A DNA stretch of 64,000 nucleotides, taken from CAZLMW01 sp964560875 (GTDB taxonomy: Bacteria; Myxococcota_A; UBA9042). Location: NCBI GenBank assembly GCA_964560875.1, contig CAZLMW010000018.1:23424-87423 (forward strand), given 5' to 3'. The position numbers and the translations under genes are program-made. The notes beneath the pieces were generated by a model, which saw nothing but the letters and a program-made list of their open reading frames with translations, was not told the DNA's origin and made no database searches. Positions 50,972-59,278 of this stretch are shown here, piece by piece. Numbering within the stretch: the first letter of the stretch is position 1; every line of letters begins with the position of its first letter.

Positions 50972-51805
50972 TTACAACCTGCGTGAACTGCCCGATCGGC
51001 GGCAGATCAGTACCTGGGTCACCGCAGAATCGTCGACCGGCACGTCCTGGAAGTCGGCGTCGTGCGACAGGGTTTCGAGGCCAGCGTCGTGGGCCAGTTC
51101 GCGCAAATGGTCCGGGTCGAATTTGCGCTGGGTCAGCTCGATGATCTGCGTGTCGTCCAGCGGGCCGGGTTCAAGAGGCTCGTAGAAAAAGCGACATGTC
51201 ACGATCTCCGTCTGCGCGTCCCAGGTGTGGTTGGTGCTGTATTCGAGCAGCTGCCGCGTGGACGGATGGCGAAACCTCGTCCGGGCCCAGCGGCGATCCG
51301 AATCGCGAAGCAGCCACTGCAGGTCTGGCACCTCGACATCCAGGGCGAACAGGCCGTCCGCCTCCATGTGGCGATGCGCGGTCAGCAACCCCCGAAGCAC
51401 GTCGTCGTCCGTGTACATATGCTCAAGCGAATTGAACGGACAGATAACCAGCGGAAACGTCCGTTCGAGATCAAGCGTGCGCAGATCGCCTTGGGCGAAC
51501 GCCGCGTTGGGCCGCATCGAGCGGGGCAATCGCAACACACCACGCCGGGCCCCTGCGAGCATCTGCCGGCTCAGGTCAACGCCGGTCACCGAATAGCCCG
51601 CCCGCAGCAGCGAGCGCATGACGCGCCCGGTGCCGCAGCAGAGCTCGAGGATGTTCGCGCCGGGAGCCAGCTGGGTGTTGGCCAGCCGGGTGTAGAAATA
51701 CACGTCGTCGCGCCGCCGCCGGTACTCGTACTCGTACAGATCGGCGTCGATATACGGCTCTACGGCGCCGCGCGCGATATCGCTGGGCTCGTCCTTGCAA
51801 GGCAT
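50972..51805 (-). CDS. Class I SAM-dependent methyltransferase
   Basis: A 277-residue methyltransferase. After a short lead (EPYIDADLYEYEYRRRRDDV), the SAM motif I is ILELCCGTGRVMRSLLRAGY, motif II VTGVDLSRQMLAGAR, and motif IV FPLVICPFNSLEHMYTD. The last 100 residues are beta-rich, typical of small-molecule or lipid methyltransferases. Substrate unknown. ATG at 51805 is chosen; a GTG one codon earlier is possible. Divergent from the RlmM-like gene, and next to the methyltransferase remnant. Confidence 0.85.
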   Translation of the reverse strand: MPCKDEPSDIARGAVEPYIDADLYEYEYRRRRDDVYFYTRLANTQLAPGANILELCCGTGRVMRSLLRAGYSVTGVDLSRQMLAGARRGVLRLPRSMRPNAAFAQGDLRTLDLERTFPLVICPFNSLEHMYTDDDVLRGLLTAHRHMEADGLFALDVEVPDLQWLLRDSDRRWARTRFRHPSTRQLLEYSTNHTWDAQTEIVTCRFFYEPLEPGPLDDTQIIELTQRKFDPDHLRELAHDAGLETLSHDADFQDVPVDDSAVTQVLICRRSGSSRRL

Positions 51806-51949
51806 CACCCCCGTAGCAAGTCACCTTCGGGCGCGAATTGCCACCGAATTTGCGAAGATCGCCCGCGATGGCGCTTTGCCGCCGACTCGGTCACGATTCT
51901 CCGCCGCATCGTGCAAGGCGCCGACAGTGTCGCCCGGGAGCCCAAGGCC

Positions 51950-53044
51950 GTGTCCAATCGTCCACCGCCGGCAGCGGTCCCGACAAGGCGCTGGCTGTTC
52001 AGTTGTCGACATACCCACGAGTCCCGCCTGGTCGAGGAGCTGCAGCGGCAAGGCTGTGTGGACGCCGCAGCCATCGAAACGATCCCGGGCCTTGTCGCCG
52101 CCGATGGGCTGCCACGGGATGTCGACGCCACAGCGCTGCAGGCCTGGGATCCGGTGTTCGCGCTGCAGGTCTTGCCGTCGGTCGTTACGGTGCACGCGCC
52201 ATCCATCAACCGACTGGCCGCCGCCGTCGCCGACCACCTCGCCGGACCGATCGACGGGATCGCCGCCCAATGGCTGCTGCACGTCCTCGTCCCGGGCATG
52301 TTCAAAGGCCAGCCAAAGCCAGCTTTGCAGCGTCGTGCGTCCTTGGTGGCCCAAGCTGTTGGCAAGCGGCTCGGGCGCACCCGAAGACGGGCGTGGAAAC
52401 AACGGCGCCCGACACATCCACGCCCGACGCTGATCGCGCAAATGCTGCTGCGCGACGCCGAGAACCTGTGGCTCTCCATCGCCCCGACCATCCCCCTTCC
52501 GACCGGCGCCACATGGCCAAGTCCGTTGCCGGCAGGACTCGCTGCCGTTGCCGACGACCCGCTCGCTCCGTCCAGCGCCTTCCGCAAGCTCGAAGAGGCA
52601 TTCGCGTGCATGGGCCGCTGGCCGGGTCTCGGTGATACCGCGGTCGATCTCGGCGCCGCCCCCGGGGGCTGGAGTCGGGTGTTGCTCCGCTACAGAGCTG
52701 ACGTCATCGCCGTGGATCGGTCGCCCTTGGCCGCGTCACTGATGGCCGACCCGAAGATGAACTGGCTGCGTGGCGACGCTTTCAAGTTTCGACCCCACGA
52801 ACCCGTCGACTGGCTCGTGTCCGACGTGGCCGCCTACCCCGAGCGGGTTGTCGAGCTGCTCGACGTGTGGTGCGGGGGCAAGCAGGCTCGCAGTATGGTC
52901 GTGCAGATGAAGTTCAAGGGCGCGACCGACTGGGCGGCCCTCGACGAAGCGCTCGCTGTGGCCCTGCGGCACGGGTTCGCGGCACGGGCGCGCCACTTCT
53001 TCAACGACAAGAACGAGGTCACCTTGATGGTCGCCCCCCTGTAA
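51950..53044 (+). CDS. RlmM-like 23S rRNA 2'-O-ribose methyltransferase
   Basis: A 364-residue FtsJ-fold methyltransferase. The C-terminal domain reads AVDLGAAPGGWSRVLLRY (SAM motif), VIAVDRSPL, WLVSDVAAYP (catalytic Asp) and MVVQMKFKG (catalytic Lys), the K-D-K-type set of ribose methyltransferases. The N-terminal half (THUMP-like position, VLPSVVTVHAPSINRLAAAV) matches RlmM, which modifies C2498 of 23S rRNA. The GTG at 51950 is supported by GGGAG nine bases upstream; the frame is open earlier but antisense to the neighbouring gene. Its length equals that of E. coli RlmM. Exact target is inferred. Confidence 0.82.
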   Translation: MSNRPPPAAVPTRRWLFSCRHTHESRLVEELQRQGCVDAAAIETIPGLVAADGLPRDVDATALQAWDPVFALQVLPSVVTVHAPSINRLAAAVADHLAGPIDGIAAQWLLHVLVPGMFKGQPKPALQRRASLVAQAVGKRLGRTRRRAWKQRRPTHPRPTLIAQMLLRDAENLWLSIAPTIPLPTGATWPSPLPAGLAAVADDPLAPSSAFRKLEEAFACMGRWPGLGDTAVDLGAAPGGWSRVLLRYRADVIAVDRSPLAASLMADPKMNWLRGDAFKFRPHEPVDWLVSDVAAYPERVVELLDVWCGGKQARSMVVQMKFKGATDWAALDEALAVALRHGFAARARHFFNDKNEVTLMVAPL

Positions 53045-53258
53045 AACCGCTCCTGCACACGGCGACGAATGCCGGCATCGGCTGGGCGGGGCGTTTGCGA
53101 CGGCTGGCGCTTGGTCTGTTCATCGAGGCGTGGCCGATAGATTTGAGGCGAGGTGGCAGTGACTTTAGTCGATTGGACGCCGGGCCCCAAACAACCAGGC
53201 CAGCTCGCGCAAGATCACCGTGCAGAGCTTGTCGGCCTGTCCGTGTCGGTCTGCGGGC

Positions 53259-55253
53259 TCAGCCAGCAGGCGCGATCTCACCGTCCTTGATCTTCGCGGG
53301 TGTGCCCGCTCTGCCCGCTGGCGCGAGCTGCTTCACGATGTCGTTGGCGATGGCGACGATCGACGGCCGAACCGTGCTCAGCAGCCGCTTCTTGATGTAT
53401 TTTTCCGCCGGCGCGATCGCTTGCTCCTTGATGGGGCCCCATACGATGTCGAACGCCGCGGTGCCTGCCGCGCCGCCTGTGATCTTCACCTTCGCGAGCA
53501 GCTTCTGGAGCAGCGGCTTGAGCGCGATGTTGGTGATGGCGCCGAGCGCGGCTGTGACCTGCGTATCGACGAGCTTGCCAAGGCTGTTGGCTACGTGCGT
53601 GGCGCCGTTTTCGACGTAGCCCTTTTCGATCACCTCTTTCAACGCCCCGCGAGCGCCTTCGAGCAGGGCCACGATGCTGTCGATGAGATGGCTCACAACA
53701 GCCCGCTGCATCGCGCCGTGGCCGCCGAGCAGCCCGTCTTTTGCGGAATCGGCCTGGCCGGCGTCCGATGCTTTCCAGTCCGATTCGGCCTTGCGGTAGG
53801 CCGCCATGTACTTGCCTTTGAAGTCGTTTTGGGCCGACCGCACCTTGTTTTTCCAATCTGGCGTGCCTTGGGGATTGGCCTGCAGCTCTTTGAGCTTCTG
53901 TGCCGCGCTGCTGACCCCCCGATCGCGGAGGGCCGCCTTGCCCCACCTCTCTTTGCGCTTGGGCTCCTGCTCTTTCTTCTCGGTCTGTCGGGCCTTGTAG
54001 GCGGCGCCCGAGCCGGCGTCGACGCTCGCGCCCTTGGCAGCGTTGATCAGTGTGCCGATCGTCGCATCGACCGCGCCTGCAAGCTCCTTGCGGATGTCGG
54101 CTTCTGACGTCTTGCCGTCAAGCCCGCTGTACATCAGTTTCGTGCCGGTATCGAGCACGTTCTGCGCGACGTTGAAGATCCCGTATCCCGCTTCCATCGC
54201 GCCTTTGACGGTGCTGACGACTTCGGCCAACTCCATCCCCGCCATCGCGAGGTCGGCGGCGTCCCCGGCGGCTTTGGCGGCACCAGCACCACCGCTGGCG
54301 GCCGACTGCAGCACCGATCCCCAGACCTTGCCGCTGATCTGGGCGGACTTGGTGCGCATGGTGCGGTAATCGGCCTCGAACTCGGATGACACGCTGTAGT
54401 GGTCGTCGAACTCCTTTCCGAGCGCGTTCATGTTCTTGGAAGCACGCGCAAAGAGCGCCTCGCCGACCCACGGCAGCCCGCTGAAGCTGTCGAACACGCC
54501 GGCCGAGAAGTTGCACGCCGCGCCAGGCAGCATCTTGTGGGCGCTCTCGATCGTGTTGATCTGGGCACGATCCTTGGCGCCGTGCTGCCCCGCGGTGTCC
54601 ACGATACGGTCGGTGTTCTTGGCGTTGAGATGCGCGCGCGCCTCGGTCACGAGTGTCTCGAGCGGGCCGATCTTGTTGAACAGGACCTTGAGCCGGGTCC
54701 CGGGGGCCAGCGCATGTTTGCCGACGATCGCCTTGTTGTATTGCGCGAGCTTCATCGCCTCGATGCGCAGCTCTATGATGCGCTTGATGCGGCCGCCGGG
54801 GCTGTCGGCCATGACCTCGGCCATGCGCTTGCCGTTGAGCAGCTGTTGGTTGATGCGGCTGAGGATCTCGCCGTAGATCGCGCGCAGGTGTTCTTCTTCG
54901 ACATCGGGATACGGCTGGCGGCGCTTGAAATCGGCGAACAGGCCGGCGTACGGGGCGGTGAGTTTGGGCGCGCCGAAGAGCGACTTGGGCTTGGACTTGG
55001 GGTTACAGCCAAATGCTGTCGCGCCGGCGACACCCATGTCGTCGCCGCCATTGGATGGGTCGCGTTGGTCGCGGATCGAACCGCCTCCGCCGTCGGGCGA
55101 GACGAAATTGCGACCCGCGGCGTAGTTCATCGTGCCGGCTGGTGCCGCAGCGTTCGCGCCGGGTGCAGGTGCCTGGGTGGATTGCCCGGAGAGGCCGACC
55201 TGGTCGTCCTGTAGCTCGCGGGTTGGGGCCGGTGACGGCGCAACGTTGGTCAC
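53259..55253 (-). CDS. Large orphan protein, possible secreted or injected protein
   Basis: A 664-residue protein I do not recognise. A Pro/Ala/Gln-rich N-terminus (residues 1-60, PSPAPTRELQDDQVGLSGQS) has no signal peptide. A helical domain follows (about 100-300), then a Gly/Ala-rich amphipathic centre (SAASGGAGAAKAAGDAADLA, GYGIFNVAQNVLDTG), a charged Lys/Glu region (KARQTEKKEQEPKRKERWGK), and a hydrophobic helical C-terminal part (NIALKPLLQKLLAKVKITGG). This plan resembles cargo proteins of contractile injection or polymorphic toxin systems, but no toxin motif is seen. GTG at 55253 has GGAG six bases before; the frame continues upstream without support. Convergent with the RlmM-like gene, divergent from the metallo-hydrolase gene. 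Confidence 0.7.
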   Translation of the reverse strand: MTNVAPSPAPTRELQDDQVGLSGQSTQAPAPGANAAAPAGTMNYAAGRNFVSPDGGGGSIRDQRDPSNGGDDMGVAGATAFGCNPKSKPKSLFGAPKLTAPYAGLFADFKRRQPYPDVEEEHLRAIYGEILSRINQQLLNGKRMAEVMADSPGGRIKRIIELRIEAMKLAQYNKAIVGKHALAPGTRLKVLFNKIGPLETLVTEARAHLNAKNTDRIVDTAGQHGAKDRAQINTIESAHKMLPGAACNFSAGVFDSFSGLPWVGEALFARASKNMNALGKEFDDHYSVSSEFEADYRTMRTKSAQISGKVWGSVLQSAASGGAGAAKAAGDAADLAMAGMELAEVVSTVKGAMEAGYGIFNVAQNVLDTGTKLMYSGLDGKTSEADIRKELAGAVDATIGTLINAAKGASVDAGSGAAYKARQTEKKEQEPKRKERWGKAALRDRGVSSAAQKLKELQANPQGTPDWKNKVRSAQNDFKGKYMAAYRKAESDWKASDAGQADSAKDGLLGGHGAMQRAVVSHLIDSIVALLEGARGALKEVIEKGYVENGATHVANSLGKLVDTQVTAALGAITNIALKPLLQKLLAKVKITGGAAGTAAFDIVWGPIKEQAIAPAEKYIKKRLLSTVRPSIVAIANDIVKQLAPAGRAGTPAKIKDGEIAPAG

Positions 55254-55484
55254 GACAATCTCCAACCGCTGGCACCTGTCGATCGCGGTTCGAGGGTCCT
55301 TCCATTCCCTCGGGCGGACGACTTGTGCCAGCGATGACTTATCGCGGTGCCCCGTCAGGTTACAACCGCAATCCCGCGCGATCCAATCTCTTTGCAATCC
55401 GTGGAGCATCGTGGGGTCAGCACACTCCAGCCGGGCGCTGCAGCGCGATTGCTCACGGTCAGCAATTGACCGATGCTGCGGCCG

Positions 55485-56318
55485 ATGCATTCACGCTGTC
55501 ACGTCGTCGCGTTCCTGTTTGCGCTTGTCACCGTTGCATGCGGCGGTCCGCAGATTCGCTATGACCACGCCACCGCGAAGTCGCCCAAGGTCCACCTGGT
55601 GCGCTTGTCGATCGCCAACGTGCACCTTGTCATCGGAGAGAAGGTCATCGTTTTCGACACCGGCGGGGCCGGCAGCGCCGAGGACATCATCGAAGCGATG
55701 GCGCACGTGGGGATCGGGCCCAAGAAGGTTTCGCTCATCCTGCTGAGCCACGGGCACGCCGACCATGCCGGTGGCTCCCTCGAGCTGGCGGCGCGCACCG
55801 GGGCTCCCGTCGCCGTGGGACGCGGAGACCTGTCGATGGTCACCGCCGGCAAGAACCGCAAGCTTCAACCGATGAGCGTGTTCGCGCGCTTTCTGCGGCT
55901 CTTTCTTGCGGACCGCTATCCCGCTCATACCCCGGCCGTCGTGATCAACGACAAGCTCGATCTGCGGCCTTATGGCGTCGCGGGACAGGCGGTCCTCTTT
56001 CCTGGACACACCGGCGGCTCCGTCGCGATTCTGTTGCCCGAAAACGTTGCCCTGGTTGGTGATCTGATGCTCGGCGGCGCGTTCGGTGGGGCGGTCTGTG
56101 CGCACTCGCCTGGCGAGCACTACTACCACGAGGATCGCGGCCAGGTGCGGCGCAATATCGACGCGCTGCTCAAGCGCGGGACGCGAGTCTTCCACCTCGG
56201 ACATGGTGGGCCTGTCTACGCCAAAGACGTGCGTGAGGCCGTCGACGATGGCGCGTTCGGTCCCGTCGTTCCGCTGCCTCCCGGTGTCACGATGACCCAG
56301 AGCTTGCTCGCACTGTAG
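55485..56318 (+). CDS. Metallo-beta-lactamase-fold lipoprotein hydrolase
   Basis: A 277-residue protein with a lipoprotein-type signal (MHSRCHVVAFLFALVTVACGG). The metal-binding motifs of the MBL fold are complete: SHGHADHAGG (HxHxDH), FPGHTGGS, VGDLM (Asp) and LGHGGPVY. It is a periplasmic or surface zinc hydrolase of unknown substrate; lactonase or phosphodiesterase activity is possible. An ATG at 55473 is an alternative start four codons earlier. Upstream 219 bp (55254-55484) is divergent promoter space with no certain box. Confidence 0.88.
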   Translation: MHSRCHVVAFLFALVTVACGGPQIRYDHATAKSPKVHLVRLSIANVHLVIGEKVIVFDTGGAGSAEDIIEAMAHVGIGPKKVSLILLSHGHADHAGGSLELAARTGAPVAVGRGDLSMVTAGKNRKLQPMSVFARFLRLFLADRYPAHTPAVVINDKLDLRPYGVAGQAVLFPGHTGGSVAILLPENVALVGDLMLGGAFGGAVCAHSPGEHYYHEDRGQVRRNIDALLKRGTRVFHLGHGGPVYAKDVREAVDDGAFGPVVPLPPGVTMTQSLLAL

Positions 56319-56387
56319 CCGCCGGGGCCAGCTTCGACCGCGAAAACCATCCGATCCGATCGCTGTCCGGCTGCTGTTCAAACAGGG

Positions 56388-56415
56388 TTGTGAAGTCGCG
56401 TGGCAAACCTATGCT
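56388..56415 (+). promoter_or_regulatory. Possible promoter of the SulP gene
   Basis: TTGTGA (56388-56393), 16-bp spacer, TATGCT (56410-56415). It would give a leader of about 105 nt before the ATG at 56528. Both boxes match four of six consensus bases. Confidence 0.35.
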
Positions 56416-56527
56416 CCTCGCGCACTTGGCCCAGATTTGATTGGCGGTCGGTCCCCGATTGGGCTATGAGATGCGCCAAATCGTGGCCGACTACCCGCCA
56501 CGCCCTCGTCTGGAGAGCGACGACAGC

Positions 56528-58087
56528 ATGTTCAAGCACATCAAATCTGACCTTCCAGCCGCAATTGTTGTCTTTTTTGTCGCTGTACCGCTTTGCCTTG
56601 GCATCGCGCTCGCCAGTGACGCGCCGCTTTTTGCGGGCCTCATCGCCGGTATCGTCGGTGGCATCGTTGTCGGCGCCATCAGCGGCTCCCCGCTCGGCGT
56701 CTCCGGCCCCGCGGCGGGCCTCGTCGTCATCGTTCTGTCAGCCAAAGCGGACCTCGGCAGCTACGAAGCGTTCTTGTTGGCCGTCGTCTTCGCCGGAATG
56801 CTCCAGATCGCCCTCGGCCTTCTGCGCGCCGGTGTCATCGCGTACTTCTTCCCGTCCAGCGTGATCAAGGGAATGTTGGCGGGTATCGGCGTCATCATCT
56901 TCCTCAAGCAGATCCCACACGCGTTTGGACACGACTCCGATCCCGAGGGCGACATGGCGTTCGCTCAGGCCGACGGCGACAACACGTTCCACGCCTTCAT
57001 CAGCATGCTCGGCGACCTGAACATGAGCGCGATTGTCATCACGGCAGTGTCGCTGGCGATCCTCGTCCTGTGGGAGAAAGTGTTGGTCAAGAAGCACGTG
57101 TTCTTTCGCCTCGTCCAGGGCCCGCTCGTCGCCGTCGCGTTCGGTATCGCGTTCCAGGCCCTTGCGTCGTCAACGGGTTCGGAATGGGCGCTGGCGCCGT
57201 CCCACCTGGTCAGCGTGCCGGTCGCCGCCAACGCGTCGGAGTTCTTCAGCAACTTCACCTTCCCCGATTGGAGCTTCATCCTCGACCCGCGGATCTATGT
57301 CGCAGCGGTAACCATCGCGATCGTCGCGAGTCTCGAGACCCTCCTGTGCGTCGAAGCGACCGACAAACTCGACCCCAAGAAGCGCGTCACGCCCACCAAC
57401 CGCGAGCTCATCGCGCAGGGCATCGGCAACACCCTCAGCGGGCTCATCGGCGGCTTGCCGGTGACGCAGGTCATCGTCCGCTCATCGGCCAACATCCAGT
57501 CCGGTGGCGTGACCAAGATGTCAGCGATTCTGCACGGCTTTTTCCTCGTGTTTTCCGTTGTCCTGCTGCCCGGAGTGCTCAACATGGTGCCGCTGGCGGT
57601 CCTCGCAGCGATCCTGCTGATGGTCGGCTACAAGCTGGCGCGCCCTGAGCTCTTCAAGCAGATGTTCGCCAAAGGTCGCGAACAGTTCATCCCGTTCGTC
57701 GTGACGATCGTCGGCATCGTGCTGACCGACCTGCTGTCCGGCATCGCGATGGGCATGGTCGTCGCGATCGTCTTCATCCTCTTCCGCAACTACAAGAAGT
57801 CCCACTTCCTGCACATGGAAGAAAGCGACGATGAAAACCACACCCACCACATCCGCATCCACTTCGCCGAAGAGGTGACGTTCCTCAACAAGGGCGCTGT
57901 GACACGGACATTTGATGAGATCGAAAACGGCACCAAGGTCGTCATCGACGCGGGCGACTCGTATTTCATCGACTCGGACGTGCTGGAAATCATCGAAGAG
58001 TTCTTGATTGCGGCAAATTCCCGCGAAATCGACGTCGAGTACCGTCGCATGGGCTCCAAGAAGCCGCCGGTCGCCATCGCGGCATGA
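56528..58087 (+). CDS. SulP-family inorganic anion transporter
   Basis: A 519-residue membrane protein of the SulP family (sulfate, bicarbonate or other anions). About 12-14 membrane segments; family motifs DLPAAIVVFFVAVPLCLGIA near the N-terminus, SGSPLGVSGPAAGLVVIVLS, and NTLSGLIGGLPVTQVIVRSS. A soluble STAS domain is at the C-terminus (about 420-519, HHIRIHFAEEVTFLNKGAVT, KVVIDAGDSYFIDSDVLEI). The PVTQVIVRSSANIQSGG form resembles bicarbonate or general anion SulP members. ATG at 56528 begins the typical MFKHIKSDLPA; an in-frame start at 56441 would add a hydrophilic leader. Not linked to carbonic anhydrase here. Confidence 0.92.
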   Translation: MFKHIKSDLPAAIVVFFVAVPLCLGIALASDAPLFAGLIAGIVGGIVVGAISGSPLGVSGPAAGLVVIVLSAKADLGSYEAFLLAVVFAGMLQIALGLLRAGVIAYFFPSSVIKGMLAGIGVIIFLKQIPHAFGHDSDPEGDMAFAQADGDNTFHAFISMLGDLNMSAIVITAVSLAILVLWEKVLVKKHVFFRLVQGPLVAVAFGIAFQALASSTGSEWALAPSHLVSVPVAANASEFFSNFTFPDWSFILDPRIYVAAVTIAIVASLETLLCVEATDKLDPKKRVTPTNRELIAQGIGNTLSGLIGGLPVTQVIVRSSANIQSGGVTKMSAILHGFFLVFSVVLLPGVLNMVPLAVLAAILLMVGYKLARPELFKQMFAKGREQFIPFVVTIVGIVLTDLLSGIAMGMVVAIVFILFRNYKKSHFLHMEESDDENHTHHIRIHFAEEVTFLNKGAVTRTFDEIENGTKVVIDAGDSYFIDSDVLEIIEEFLIAANSREIDVEYRRMGSKKPPVAIAA

Positions 58088-58174
58088 GCCCGGCGGGCGC
58101 ACCTCGTTGCCGCCAGCGCCTCTTGCGCAGCGTGCCGGTGGCTCGAATCGAAGTTGTGCGAGCGGTTTGGGACG

Positions 58175-59059
58175 CTACTTGCCCATCAGCCAGTCGAGAA
58201 ACCCCTTCTTCTTTTGCAGCTTCACCTTCTTGGCGGGCTGGTTGGGGTCGTGGCCCTTGGCTGCGGGTGTCTTCGTGCGGCTGCTGCGGCGCGTTTCGCC
58301 GGTCTTGCGGCGTTTTCGATCTTTGCGAGCATCCGTATTCTTGCGGCGTCGCTCGAAAAGCCGGAGCTCACGCTGCGCGTCGACATGGCGCGGCGACAGC
58401 TTCAGGCAGTGCTCGAGGTGTTTGCGAACGGCGGGAACTTCGCCCTGCAGCTTGCACCAGATGGCCATGTAGTAGCTCGCCTGGGCCTCGATATGGTCGG
58501 CGCGTTCGAGCTTGATGACGCGCTCGAGCAGCTCCTTGGACTCGGCCGCACGGTCGTCTTCGGGCAGGTTGGTGTTGTTGAACACCGCCCACGCGAGCAG
58601 CACATCGCATTCCGGATCGCTGTCGGGACCAAAAAGCTCGCGCGCCGCACGCAGGCCATCTTCCGCTTGGACCCAGGCGCGCTGCTGCAGGACCTGCTTG
58701 CTGCGGTGCATGTAGATGCGGGCGAGATCGGGATTTGGTTCGCCGCCACCGGGTGCGGTCGGCGTGGGGGCGTGGCCCAGCGAGTGATCGTACTCAGCGC
58801 GTCGGTGGGGGTCTGATAGCGTGTTGTGTGCCGAACTTACAGCCTGGAAAGCGCGCGTCACGGCCGCCTTGCGCTCCGGTTCGTTGAAGACCTGCAAGTC
58901 GGGATGAAGGAGCTTGGCGAGACGGAAGAACGCGTCGCGCACTTCGGCGTGACCGGCGCCGGTCTGCACACCCAGCAACGCGTAATGGTCGACCTGGTGC
59001 TGGATCCGGTCGGTCATCGTCTTCAGCGCATCGAGGGATTGCTGCTCGGATTCAGACAT
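58175..59059 (-). CDS. J-domain protein with TPR-like region
   Basis: A 294-residue protein. A J domain lies at about residues 26-97 with the HPD motif in LAKLLHPDLQ and ending SDPHRRAEYDHSLG; it should stimulate a DnaK-type ATPase. A TPR-like domain follows (about 110-225, RIYMHRSKQVLQQRAWVQAE, HLEHCLKLSPRHVDAQRELR), then a basic Lys/Arg tail (KDRKRRKTGETRRSSRTKT) ending KGFLDWLMGK. This N-terminal J plus repeat layout is common in Myxococcota and related groups, where partners are unknown. ATG at 59059 is chosen by the domain start. Convergent with SulP and divergent from the oxidoreductase. Confidence 0.88.
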   Translation of the reverse strand: MSESEQQSLDALKTMTDRIQHQVDHYALLGVQTGAGHAEVRDAFFRLAKLLHPDLQVFNEPERKAAVTRAFQAVSSAHNTLSDPHRRAEYDHSLGHAPTPTAPGGGEPNPDLARIYMHRSKQVLQQRAWVQAEDGLRAARELFGPDSDPECDVLLAWAVFNNTNLPEDDRAAESKELLERVIKLERADHIEAQASYYMAIWCKLQGEVPAVRKHLEHCLKLSPRHVDAQRELRLFERRRKNTDARKDRKRRKTGETRRSSRTKTPAAKGHDPNQPAKKVKLQKKKGFLDWLMGK

Positions 59060-59278
59060 CGGCGTCACCTGCTTTGGGGAAGATGGGTACGCGGGGCGCA
59101 AAACGTATGGCGTGGGCGCTGCAGGCAGGCCGCCAAAGCGCGCGGCAAGTCTTACACAACCGGCTGCACATGGGCTAGAGTCCGCCGCTCGCTCGGCCCG
59201 CGATTGACGTTTTTTCACCGCGTTGTCGCGGTTGCACAGGTCGGGCGTGTCCTCCTGTCCCAACGAGCAGAGGCGCAC

